Origin: DASWNP01 sp036399175
GTDB lineage: Bacteria > Acidobacteriota > Blastocatellia > Pyrinomonadales > Pyrinomonadaceae
DNA length: 18,382 nt
Direction: 5' to 3'
NCBI GenBank assembly: GCA_036399175.1
Contig: DASWNP010000013.1
Span: 1-18,382, forward strand
Below, piece by piece: positions 1 through 7,137 of the stretch; the stretch's first letter is position 1, and each line of letters begins with the position of its first letter. The notes under the pieces were generated by a model. That model did no database searches. It was not told the DNA's origin and saw nothing but the letters and a program-made list of their open reading frames with translations. The translations under genes were made by a program, and so were the position numbers.

Positions 1-68
1 AGTCTGGAGTCAAAGACAAGAAGTGTTTTGGTTTTGACTCCAGACTCCGAGACTTCAGACTCCAGACT
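1..68. repeat. Heptad-repeat inverted repeat (R1), cut by window edge
   Basis: The left arm at 1-14 (AGTCTGGAGTCAAA) is the perfect reverse complement of 33-46. The right arm continues to 68 as tandem units of the type AGACTCC: 42-49 with one extra base, 50-56, 57-63, and a partial unit at 64-68. The matching outer part of the left arm would lie before base 1, so the element is probably truncated by the window. It ends 3 bases before the arginase stop codon. It belongs to the same structural class as seven other intergenic elements here. Confidence 0.75.
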
Positions 69-71
69 ATC

Positions 72-1046
72 TTAAAGAATCGTTTTTCCGAGCGCCGAGA
101 GAATCAGTTGGACTCCAAGCTCGGCCGTGCGATTGTTGACATCGAGAGCGGTGTTTATCTCGACGACTTCGAGCGAGAGCATGCCGCCCGCTTCGGCTAT
201 CTTCTCCAACGCCAGATGCGTCTCGCGGTAGGTCAGGCCGCCGCGCACGACCGTGCCCGAGCCGGGCGCATCGACGGGGTCGAGCGCGTCCACGTCGAGC
301 GTGACGTGATAGCCGCCCGGAGCTTTCGAGACTATCTCGATGGCTTCGTCTACGCAGGCGCTCATCCCGCGCTCGTCTATCTCGCGCATGGTGAAGAAGC
401 GCATGCCGAGGCGTCGAATCAACTCGCGCTCGCCGGGGTCAACGTCGCGTGCGCCGATGTGCGCGCAGAAGCGCGGGTCGATTTTGGGGGCGAAGCCTGC
501 GATGTCGGTCAACTCCGGCGTGCCGTATCCGAGCAGCACGGCGAGAGGCATCCCGTGAATGTTGCCGGAAGGAGTAGTTTCCGGCGTGTTCATGTCGGCG
601 TGCGCGTCGAACCAGATGAGGCCGATGGCCTGCTCCTGCTCGCGCTTGAAGGCCGCGACGCCTGCGACCGAGCCGATGGCGATGGAATGGTCGCCGCCGA
701 GAATGACCGGCGTCTCGCCCGCGCGCAGGATAGCCTGCACGTCGGAGGCAAGCCGCTCGCAGGCCGCTTTGACCTCCGGCAAAAACTTTAGTTTCTCGTG
801 CTGCGCAACCGAAGCGCGCTGCGGGCACTCCGTACGCACGTCGCCCAGGTCGCGCACTTCGTAACCCAAAAGCGCGATTCTCTGATTCAGGCGCGCCACG
901 CGCATCGCCGCCGGGCCTAAATCTACTCCCGCGATTGTTTGACCGAAGCCGCACGGCACGCCTATCACGCTCACGCGCCTCCCCGCGCCCGGCATGTGCG
1001 GCGTCGCCGCCGTCTGGCTCGCTTGCTCTAAAAGCATGTCACTCAT
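72..1046 (-). CDS. rocF: Arginase (ureohydrolase family)
   Basis: Predicted cytoplasmic Mn-dependent hydrolase converting L-arginine to ornithine and urea. All binuclear manganese ligands of the ureohydrolase family are visible in the 324-residue protein: His120 in GGDHS, Asp147/His149/Asp151 in DAHAD, and Asp251/Asp253 in DVDALDP. The SGNIHGMP segment that follows, and GGLTYRE after the last ligands, favour arginase over agmatinase. Length is normal (about 300 residues). I place the start at 1046 (MSDMLLEQ) because AGGTG lies about 6 bases upstream; the longer reading from 1085 would begin inside hairpin R2 and add an unlikely Cys-rich leader. It stands alone between two heptad hairpins. An agmatinase or formimidoylglutamase activity is a less likely alternative. 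Confidence 0.9.
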   Translation of the reverse strand: MSDMLLEQASQTAATPHMPGAGRRVSVIGVPCGFGQTIAGVDLGPAAMRVARLNQRIALLGYEVRDLGDVRTECPQRASVAQHEKLKFLPEVKAACERLASDVQAILRAGETPVILGGDHSIAIGSVAGVAAFKREQEQAIGLIWFDAHADMNTPETTPSGNIHGMPLAVLLGYGTPELTDIAGFAPKIDPRFCAHIGARDVDPGERELIRRLGMRFFTMREIDERGMSACVDEAIEIVSKAPGGYHVTLDVDALDPVDAPGSGTVVRGGLTYRETHLALEKIAEAGGMLSLEVVEINTALDVNNRTAELGVQLILSALGKTIL

Positions 1047-1060
1047 ACAACACCTAAAAC

Positions 1061-1149
1061 AGAGGTCAGAGGTCAGTAAAAACAAAGCCTTGGCCTTCGA
1101 CCTTGCACTATCTCTTTTTGCTTTAATCTTTCACTGACCTCTGACCTCT
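1061..1149. repeat. Heptad-repeat inverted repeat (R2)
   Basis: A perfect 17-bp stem pairs 1061-1077 with 1133-1149, across a 55-base loop. The left arm is two exact copies of AGAGGTC (1061-1067, 1068-1074) plus AGT; the right arm carries TGACCTC twice (1135-1141, 1142-1148). It fills the gap between the AIM24-protein stop (1155) and the arginase start (1046). On the plus strand it runs into seven T residues (1149-1155); on the minus strand, the direction of the genes, it is followed by GTTTT. It therefore resembles a terminator or attenuator, though its loop is unusually long for one. Confidence 0.85.
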
Positions 1150-1154
1150 TTTTT

Positions 1155-2483
1155 TCATCCGCCCAGATTGAGGTTGAAACCGCCGCCGCCGCTGCCCTGC
1201 GTGGGGAAGAAGGGCTTGAGCATTCCGGCGAAGGCCGCGAGGTTGCGCGTCTGTATGAGAATCTCGCCGGGGCCTGTGAACTCTGCGACGACACCCTCGC
1301 CGCTCACCATGCTGCGGAAGAAACCGGAAGCGGCTTTCCTCAAGGTGTAGCTGGTCGAAGCTTCCCAGGCGACGAGGTGGCCTGTATCGACGACGTAGCG
1401 CTCGCCCGGCGCGAGCCGCTTGCGATGAATCGCGCCGAAGGAGGAGAGCAGCAGAAGCCCCGTGCCTCTCACCTGCATGACGAACAAGCCTTCGCCGCCG
1501 AAGAAGGTCTTCGCCCCGCCCCACTTCGTATCGACGGTCAACGCCGCGTCGCCCGCCAGATAGGAGCTTGACTGGACGAAGAAGAGCTGATTGTTCAGCT
1601 CGATGGCCGCGATGTCGCCGGGGCCGCCGGGCGCAAACGTCACTTCGCCGGGGCCGCCGCGCGCCGTGAAGGTCGAGACGAAGGCCGACTCGCCTCCCAC
1701 CGTCCGCTTCAAAGCTCCGAGCAGCCCGCCCTTCATCTGCGATTGCAGCTCGACGTTGGCCGACATCGAAACCATCGCGCCCGACTCGGCCTGAATCGAC
1801 TGTTCCGGCTGCAAGCGCACCACCGCCAGCGCGAACGAAGGCTGGTGCAGAACCTCGTAGCTGTAGCCTAATCCCTGTCCGCGCGAATCTGCGTCGATGT
1901 GAATGCCCTGCCCTGACGGCTGTCCCCCGCCGTACCCTGAAGCTTGCGCGCCGCCGTGCCCGGCTGGCTGTACGTCGCCGTAGACTGCCGTTTGATTGCC
2001 GTCGAGGCTGCCACTTGCACCAGCGCCGCCGGAACCAAAATCGCCGGTTCCGCCCGCTCCGTAGCCGCCTGCGCTGCCACCGGAGTAGCCTCCGGCCCCC
2101 GCGCCTCCGCCGCTCGGAGCGTAATCGCCCGAAGGGTAGTCTCTCTGCGGATACCCGCCCGGAGGATAATCGCTCGTAGGATTTGCGGGCGCGCTTCGAC
2201 CCGCGTGCGGCGGGGCGTCGCCGCCCGTCGGAGGGGCGACGCTGCTCGGCGGAATTCTGAACTCGCCCGTCGTCGCTTCGCCGGTCTGTGGCTGGGCAGC
2301 GCCTCCGGGCATACTCGTCGGCGGCGCTCCGCCGATGCCGCTTGGCGTCGAGGATGGCGGCGACGGCGTTGTTCCGCCCACCGCTTGTTTCGGCGGCGGT
2401 GGCGGCGTGCTCGTACGCTTACCGCAGGCTCCGCAAAAGTGCGCGCCCGGAATCAGATTCGCGCCGCACTTTGAACACTTCAT
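1155..2483 (-). CDS. Zinc-ribbon protein with C-terminal AIM24 (TIGR00266-type) domain
   Basis: A 442-residue protein in three parts. Residues 3-20 form a zinc ribbon with CxxC pairs at Cys3/Cys6 and Cys17/Cys20. Residues about 24-200 are a low-complexity Pro/Gly/Ser linker with Tyr-Pro and Gly-Gly-Tyr repeats (for example around 106-155), probably disordered. Residues about 206-435 match the AIM24/DUF124 beta-sandwich family, with the characteristic ESGAMVSM segment near 233 and Gly-Pro-Gly turns (GGPGEVTF, TGPGEI). The biochemical role of bacterial AIM24 proteins is poorly known; the mitochondrial relative affects inner-membrane complex organisation. The start is firm: AAAGGAG sits upstream of the ATG, which overlaps the stop codon of the LOG-family gene (ATGA). 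The two are almost certainly co-translated. There is no signal peptide or membrane helix, so a cytoplasmic location is likely. Confidence 0.85.
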   Translation of the reverse strand: MKCSKCGANLIPGAHFCGACGKRTSTPPPPPKQAVGGTTPSPPSSTPSGIGGAPPTSMPGGAAQPQTGEATTGEFRIPPSSVAPPTGGDAPPHAGRSAPANPTSDYPPGGYPQRDYPSGDYAPSGGGAGAGGYSGGSAGGYGAGGTGDFGSGGAGASGSLDGNQTAVYGDVQPAGHGGAQASGYGGGQPSGQGIHIDADSRGQGLGYSYEVLHQPSFALAVVRLQPEQSIQAESGAMVSMSANVELQSQMKGGLLGALKRTVGGESAFVSTFTARGGPGEVTFAPGGPGDIAAIELNNQLFFVQSSSYLAGDAALTVDTKWGGAKTFFGGEGLFVMQVRGTGLLLLSSFGAIHRKRLAPGERYVVDTGHLVAWEASTSYTLRKAASGFFRSMVSGEGVVAEFTGPGEILIQTRNLAAFAGMLKPFFPTQGSGGGGFNLNLGG

Positions 2484-3034
2484 ATCTTCACTCCTTTTGA
2501 TTTCTCTAAAATTATATCGACGGCCTCCTCAGCCGTCCGTGCGAAGTCCAGAAGCTCTACGTCCTTCTCCGAGACGACCAGATGCTTGCGCCAGGCTTCG
2601 ATGATGGGCGGCCAGCAGTCGCCCAAAAGCACCAGAGGGCGCTGCTCGATGACGCGCGTCTGCATCTTGTTCCAGGCGAGCGATAGCTCCGTCACCGTGC
2701 CCATCCCGCCGCGCAGCGCGATGAAACCGACCGAGCGCGTTATCAGATGTTGCAGCCGCTCGTAGAAATGCGGGGTGGCGACCTTGTCGGTCAAGTAGCG
2801 GTTGGGCTCGGCCTTGAACTGGTTCATCACGATGCCGAGCACACGCCCGCCGCGCTCGTGCGCGCCGCGCGAGGCCGCCTCCATCACGCCCAGATAACCG
2901 CCCGTGCAAATTGTCATTCCGGCTTCGGCCAGAAGCTGCCCGACCCGCCGCGCCTGCGCGTACTCTTCGCACACCTCGTCGCAACGCGAGCCGCCGAAAA
3001 TCGTCACGATACGCTGATGTTCTGCTGTGCTCAT
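2480..3034 (-). CDS. LOG-family (SLOG/Rossmann) nucleotide-binding protein
   Basis: A 184-residue protein of the fold once annotated as lysine decarboxylase-like. It has an N-terminal strand and FGGS (residues 13-16), the TGGYLGVMEAA loop (44-54), and the nucleotide/phosphate-binding RGGMGTVTE (108-116). Classical LOG proteins (cytokinin riboside-monophosphate phosphoribohydrolases) have PGGxGTxxE; here the proline is replaced by arginine. The upstream MxxRK-type motif is only partly kept (ER at 92-93). So it is a family member but perhaps not a classical phosphoribohydrolase; SLOG proteins may also just bind nucleotides or nucleotide-derived ligands. The stop overlaps the start of the zinc-ribbon/AIM24 gene by 4 bases, so the two form an operon. 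Hairpin R3 begins 11 bases upstream of the ATG and no strong Shine-Dalgarno sequence is visible. Confidence 0.85.
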   Translation of the reverse strand: MSTAEHQRIVTIFGGSRCDEVCEEYAQARRVGQLLAEAGMTICTGGYLGVMEAASRGAHERGGRVLGIVMNQFKAEPNRYLTDKVATPHFYERLQHLITRSVGFIALRGGMGTVTELSLAWNKMQTRVIEQRPLVLLGDCWPPIIEAWRKHLVVSEKDVELLDFARTAEEAVDIILEKSKGVKI

Positions 3035-3044
3035 AAATTCTCAA

Positions 3045-3145
3045 ATGGGGGATAGGGGTTGGGGGTTAGGGGATGGGGAAAACAAAGAGCTGTTACTTAC
3101 AGATTTCATTTCTGCCCCAACTCCTATCCCCTATCCCCCATCCCC
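3045..3145. repeat. G-rich heptad-repeat inverted repeat (R3)
   Basis: The left arm has four in-register 7-bp units starting GGGG (3048-3054, 3055-3061, 3062-3068, 3069-3075) and a final GGG. The right arm mirrors this with C-rich heptamers from 3115 to 3145. The outermost 14 bp pair perfectly (3045-3058 with 3128-3141); the inner part pairs only with slippage. The element fills the space between the asnS stop (3150) and the LOG-family start (3034). Five consecutive runs of four or five G on the plus strand also fit an intramolecular G-quadruplex. Confidence 0.85.
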
Positions 3146-3149
3146 TTCC

Positions 3150-4463
3150 TCATGGTCTGATTCGATAGAGCATGCGCGGGAACGGGATGGTCTCGCGGAC
3201 GTGCTCGATGCCGCACATCCAGGCCGTGCAGCGCTCGATGCCCATGCCGAATCCGGCGTGCGGGACGCTGCCGTAGCGTCTGAGGTCGAGATACCACTCG
3301 AAGGCTTCGCGCGGAAGGTCGTGCGCTTTAATCTGCTCTTCGAGGAATTCGAGCGAGACGGCGCGCTCGCCTCCGCCGATAATTTCGCCGTAGCCTTCGG
3401 GCGCGAGCACGTCAACGCCGAGGGCAAGCTCCGGTCTCTCGCGGTCGCGCGCCATGTAGAAAGCCTTCACCGCCGCAGGGTAGTGATGCACCATCACGGG
3501 ACGGTCGAACTGCTTCGAGATGAAAGTCTCGTCGGGCGCGCCGAAGTCGCCGCCCCACTCGAAGCGCGTCTCAATCTCGCCGCGCTCGTGTCCCTCTTGC
3601 AGCATCCTCACGGCCTCGTCGTAATGCAGGCGCGGGAAGGGCGCAACGACTGTTTCGAGCTTCGACGTGTCGCGCTCAAGAATCTTCAATTCCTCCTGTC
3701 TCTCCGCGAGGACGCGCGCGGCGATGTGGGAGAGGAAGCGCTCGCAGATGTCCATGATGTCGTCGAGCGTAGAGTAGGCGATTTCGGGCTCGACCATCCA
3801 GAACTCTGTCAGGTGGCGACGCGTCTTGGAGCGTTCGGCGCGGAAGGTCGGGCCGAAGCTATAGACTCTGCCGAAGGCGGCCGCGGTCGCTTCGTTGTAG
3901 AGCTGGCCTGACTGCGTGAGATAGGCTTTTTCGTCTTCAAAGTAATCGACCTCAAAGAGCGTCGTCGTGCCTTCGCAGGCCGCAGGCGTCAGGATGGGCG
4001 TATCGCAGAGCGTGAAGTTGTCGTTGTCGAGATAGTCGCGGACGGCGCGAATCACTGTCTGACGGACTTTGAGAATCGCATGCTGGCGGCGCGAGCGCAG
4101 CCAGAGATGCCTGTGATCCATCAGAAACTCCGTGCCGTGCTCCTTCGGCGTAATCGGATAACCCTCGACGGCCTGCAACACCTCGGCATGAGTCACGTCC
4201 AGCTCGAAGCCTCCCGGCGCACGCTCGTCGGCGCGCACCGTCCCGCGCACCGTCAGAGAGGACTCCTGCCCCAGATTCTTCAGAGCGTCCCAGACCTCGG
4301 GCGCGACCGCCTTCTTGAAAAGCACGCACTGCACCACGCCCGTCCCGTCTCTCAGTTGTGGAAACAGGAGCTTGCCGCTCGAACGCAGATTATAAAGCCA
4401 GCCGCGAAGCAAGACCTCTTCGCCGACGTGCTTCGATAATTGATTGATGTAGACCTGTTGCAT
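3150..4463 (-). CDS. asnS: Asparaginyl-tRNA synthetase
   Basis: Class II aminoacyl-tRNA synthetase that charges tRNA-Asn in the cytoplasm. The 437-residue protein has an N-terminal OB-fold anticodon-binding domain (about 1-100, with RGWLYNLRSSGKL near 20), then the class II catalytic core. Motif 2 is FRAERSKTRRHLTEF (207-221), and motif 3 is the GFGMGIER segment at 404-411. The SQSG-like TQSGQLY (183-189) and GPTFRAE blocks are typical. From memory, the protein resembles the Thermus-type AsnRS throughout, including the PFPRM ending, and is not an AspRS. The start at 4463 gives a complete N-terminus, although no good Shine-Dalgarno is visible. It follows the AmgK-like gene by 156 bases on the same strand and is followed by hairpin R3. 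Confidence 0.95.
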   Translation of the reverse strand: MQQVYINQLSKHVGEEVLLRGWLYNLRSSGKLLFPQLRDGTGVVQCVLFKKAVAPEVWDALKNLGQESSLTVRGTVRADERAPGGFELDVTHAEVLQAVEGYPITPKEHGTEFLMDHRHLWLRSRRQHAILKVRQTVIRAVRDYLDNDNFTLCDTPILTPAACEGTTTLFEVDYFEDEKAYLTQSGQLYNEATAAAFGRVYSFGPTFRAERSKTRRHLTEFWMVEPEIAYSTLDDIMDICERFLSHIAARVLAERQEELKILERDTSKLETVVAPFPRLHYDEAVRMLQEGHERGEIETRFEWGGDFGAPDETFISKQFDRPVMVHHYPAAVKAFYMARDRERPELALGVDVLAPEGYGEIIGGGERAVSLEFLEEQIKAHDLPREAFEWYLDLRRYGSVPHAGFGMGIERCTAWMCGIEHVRETIPFPRMLYRIRP

Positions 4464-4619
4464 ACGTTTGTTTATGTCTTCGGATGCGCGTCGGGTCTTT
4501 GCAGCAACTCTTTCAAGTTAATCTTCAGCCGTCGGCGCGCGCCTCGCTCCCCTCTAAGCTCGTTTCCCTCTCGACGAAAAGCTCCTCCGCTTCATTCTTC
4601 TCAAGCTCGCCGTCTGCGT

Positions 4620-5711
4620 TCAACTCTTCGGCGGCGCTTTCAAAAGCCGTTCGCCCGCCTCGTCCTCAGCCTTCAGGCGCTCCCTGATGACCGATTGCAA
4701 GACGGGAAAGCGGTTGAGCCATTCGGCGGACTGCAAGACTATCGAGAGCATCGGCCGGATGTAGTGCGCGTAAACCTCGCCGCGCCCGCAGACGGCGGTC
4801 TGAAAAGAGAAAGTGCCGGTCGCCTTGAGGCATCGCTGCACGGTCATCAAGCGAAACTCGCGCGCGAAGTCGTCCGGGTCGATTGCGTCGAGGCCGCGCC
4901 GCACGCGCTCGTCGAGAAAGAAGAGCCTGCGCTCGCGGATTTCGGCGAGCGAAGGTAGCTCCGTCTGGCGGTCGAGCAGGAGCGAGACGAGGTCGTAGCT
5001 GGCAGGCCCCATGCGCGCGTCCTGATAATCGACGATGCGCAGGACGCCCTTCTTATCGACCATCAGGTTCGACGTGTGATAGTCGCGATGGCAGAGCACG
5101 CGCGGACGCGCCGAAAGCTCTGCGGAGAGGTCGTTCAGCTCGGCGCGCAGCTCGGCCTCTTCGCCGTGCTTCAACTGTTCCTGCCGAAGGCTCTTGAAGA
5201 AGTGTTCGAGAAAAAAATCCAGCTCCCAGGAGAGCTTGGCTTCGTCGAAGGCGAGACGGCTGGCGATGGAATCGCGCTCGAAGGCGCGCGGCGTGGCGGC
5301 CTGTATGTCGGCGATGAGACTGATGGCGCGCTCGACGTAAGATTCGTGCTCGTCGTCGGAGACCGTCTCAAGGACTCGGCGCAACTGCTGGTCGCCGAGG
5401 TCTTCCTGCACGATGATACCGACGAGGGCATCGACGGCGTAGATTTCGGGAACGGGCAGCGCGGCTTCCGAGAAGAGGCGCGTCACGTCGAGGAAAGGAT
5501 GAAAGTCAGGGTCGAAGGGCTCTGGGTAGACGCAGGCGATGGCGGTCGATCTCTTCTTCCAGGGGATGCGGAAATACTCGCGCGTGGAGGCGTCGGGCGT
5601 GAGCGCCACGATTTTTTCCGGCTTCATTCCGGCGCGCTCGACGTAGCTCGCCAGTCTTTCACGCGCGGGAAGCTCAAACGCCTTCGATGTGATGCTGGAT
5701 GGATGGCTCAT
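4620..5711 (-). CDS. amgK: AmgK-like sugar kinase (aminoglycoside phosphotransferase fold)
   Basis: A 363-residue protein of the APH/choline-kinase fold. Residues 40-49 (DASTREYFRI) match the nucleotide-binding strand seen in AmgK proteins. The Brenner catalytic motif is HRDYHTSN (208-215, catalytic Asp210, Asn215), followed by DYQDA (228-232) with the metal-binding Asp228. AmgK phosphorylates N-acetylmuramic acid and N-acetylglucosamine at the anomeric position, and the product feeds the uridylyltransferase MurU. That assignment is supported by the gene just upstream, a MurU-like nucleotidyltransferase, 118 bases away on the same strand. Length is close to that of pseudomonad AmgK. The sugar substrate cannot be told from sequence, so the symbol is provisional. 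No Shine-Dalgarno is evident before the ATG at 5711; the next in-frame ATG is residue 29. Confidence 0.75.
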   Translation of the reverse strand: MSHPSSITSKAFELPARERLASYVERAGMKPEKIVALTPDASTREYFRIPWKKRSTAIACVYPEPFDPDFHPFLDVTRLFSEAALPVPEIYAVDALVGIIVQEDLGDQQLRRVLETVSDDEHESYVERAISLIADIQAATPRAFERDSIASRLAFDEAKLSWELDFFLEHFFKSLRQEQLKHGEEAELRAELNDLSAELSARPRVLCHRDYHTSNLMVDKKGVLRIVDYQDARMGPASYDLVSLLLDRQTELPSLAEIRERRLFFLDERVRRGLDAIDPDDFAREFRLMTVQRCLKATGTFSFQTAVCGRGEVYAHYIRPMLSIVLQSAEWLNRFPVLQSVIRERLKAEDEAGERLLKAPPKS

Positions 5712-5746
5712 GCAACGAACGTGTGCGCGGCGGCAAATACAGATGC

Positions 5747-5772
5747 CCGGCCTCTCCCTGCTTCGAGGCCGG
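5747..5772 (-). other. Short hairpin in the leader of the AmgK-like gene
   Basis: CCGGCCTC at 5747-5754 pairs perfectly with GAGGCCGG at 5765-5772 around a 10-base loop, within the 118-base gap between the nucleotidyltransferase stop and the kinase start. An overlapping alternative pairing uses GGAGAG (minus strand, inside the loop) with CTCTCC just upstream, so the two stems cannot form together. No U-tract follows. It has no 7-bp repeat and is not part of the heptad family. Confidence 0.4.
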
Positions 5773-5829
5773 AGAGCCTCTTCTCTTCCCGTTTTTCCCT
5801 GCTATATTTGAAGCCCGAAGCCGATTGTA

Positions 5830-6849
5830 TCACTCAGGCAGCGGCACAACAAAATTTCGCCCGCGCACCTCTCCCGCGAGAGCCTTCGGCGGACGCTCCT
5901 CGCCCTCCATAAGCTCGGCGCGCACCACCGCCACGTTCTCCAGAACTTCTCCTTCCGAAACCTCCACGCCCGCGCCGAGCACCGCGCGACGAACGCGCGC
6001 CCCGCTCCTGATTTTCACGTTCTCCCAAAGCACAGCGCCGTGAACGTCTGCGCCCGGCTCTATCGCCGAGCCGATGCCGGGCACGAACTCGTCGCCCTCC
6101 TGCCGCATCAGCTCGATGCTCGTATCGAGGTAACGCTGGATAGTTGAAAGCTCGTACCACTGCCCTTCGGAGACGTGGACGGCCACGCGCTCGCCGCGCG
6201 CGACGGCCTGCGGGTAGACATCCGTCGTCGAATGAGAGAAGACGCCGCGCGGGATGTAGTCGAAGATGCGCGGCTCAAGAATCTGTATCCCTGTGAACAT
6301 GAGCGGCGCGTCGCTCTCGTCCGCCGAAGACACATCGCTTTCATCTGTCGTGCCGCCTGCATCATCGAGCGGCTTCGGGTGCGCGCCGAAGCCGACGAGC
6401 ATTCCGTCGCGCGTTTGAACGGTGCTGTAGCGTTCGCGCGCAGGGTTGGGGCGAAGGATAAGGGTGGCGAGCGCGTCGGTTCTCCGGTGAGTTTCGAGCG
6501 CGGCCTGGAGGTCGATGTCGGTGGCAATCTTACCGTTGACGACGACGAAGGTGGCGGCGTCGAGCAGGTGTCGCGCGTTGTCGAGCGCGCCGCTCGTACC
6601 GAGAATCTCCGGCTCTTCGACGTAGCTGAGACGAACGCCGAAGTCGCTGCCATCGCCGAGAGCTTCGCGCACCGACTCGGGACGGTGATGCAGGTTGACG
6701 ACCACTTCGTCTATTTGGAAACGCGCGAGGTATTCGGCGACGTAGCCGACGAGCGGACGCCCCATGAAAGGGATGGCGGGCTTGGCGCGGTCAATCGTGA
6801 GAGGCCAAAGGCGCGTGCCGTAGCCGGCCGCAAGAATCATTGCGTGCAT
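5830..6849 (-). CDS. MurU-like sugar-1-phosphate nucleotidyltransferase
   Basis: A 339-residue nucleotidyltransferase. The N-terminal signature LAAGYGTRLWPLT...KP (residues 6-24) binds the nucleotide phosphates, and the catalytic Rossmann-like domain covers about 1-245. Residues about 258-310 show hexapeptide-like repeats (IEPGADVHGAVLW, VKIRSGARV), suggesting a short left-handed beta-helix tail as in GDP-mannose pyrophosphorylase-like enzymes and absent from the short pseudomonad MurU. Two oddities: the metal-binding NGD motif reads NGK (Lys107) followed by IATDID, and a Ser/Asp-rich insertion occupies about 161-181. With the AmgK-like kinase next in line it probably makes an NDP-activated amino sugar. 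A mannose- or glucose-1-phosphate enzyme is possible. The ATG at 6849 or the one at 6840 could be the start; neither has a clear ribosome-binding site. Confidence 0.75.
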   Translation of the reverse strand: MHAMILAAGYGTRLWPLTIDRAKPAIPFMGRPLVGYVAEYLARFQIDEVVVNLHHRPESVREALGDGSDFGVRLSYVEEPEILGTSGALDNARHLLDAATFVVVNGKIATDIDLQAALETHRRTDALATLILRPNPARERYSTVQTRDGMLVGFGAHPKPLDDAGGTTDESDVSSADESDAPLMFTGIQILEPRIFDYIPRGVFSHSTTDVYPQAVARGERVAVHVSEGQWYELSTIQRYLDTSIELMRQEGDEFVPGIGSAIEPGADVHGAVLWENVKIRSGARVRRAVLGAGVEVSEGEVLENVAVVRAELMEGEERPPKALAGEVRGRNFVVPLPE

Positions 6850-7137
6850 GCGTTCTAGTGTTGCCGAAGCCTTTTCGCACAGGCTTTCGGGAGATTGAAT
6901 TTAAAACGGAACGTGAACAGGATAGCAGAGAGCGTCGAAGGAAAACCAGAAGCGCGGTTGTCGTTATACAATGTCTTTGAAATCTTTCGGGCGGCTTCTG
7001 AGGAAACCTTTTCTTCGCCGGGCAGACTCTAAAGATTTGACATACCAACAGGGGCGACGCCTCTTCCCGCGTCGTCGGTCGTCAGAGCCCTTCGATTTAC
7101 GCATCTCGAAATTCTCGATTGAGGAGCCATAACCCCC
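6850..7137. promoter_or_regulatory. Divergent intergenic region
   Basis: The 288 bases separate the minus-strand nucleotidyltransferase from the plus-strand alpha-2-macroglobulin gene, so promoters for both should lie here. On the plus strand TTGACA at 7037-7042 matches a -35 box, but no good -10 hexamer lies at the usual spacing. On the minus strand TATAAC (6968-6963) could be a -10 box, without a clear -35. The stretch 6890-6970 is locally AT-rich. GAGGAG at 7121-7126 is a good Shine-Dalgarno for the ATG at 7138. Apart from R1-R8 this is the largest non-coding stretch, and it holds no heptad hairpin. Confidence 0.4.

Noticed and set aside
1047..1085. Longer arginase start at 1085
   Set aside because: It would translate through hairpin R2 and add an unconserved leader; the ATG at 1046 has a Shine-Dalgarno-like AGGTG and gives a normal N-terminus.
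1944..2474. Plus-strand open frame of 176 codons opposite the AIM24 protein linker
   Set aside because: It is an antisense shadow of a Gly/Pro-rich GC-biased region, with Arg/Ala-rich low-complexity translation and no family resemblance.
7037..7042. TTGACA as a confident -35 box for the alpha-2-macroglobulin gene
   Set aside because: No acceptable -10 hexamer at 16-18 bases; kept only as a note in the intergenic entry.
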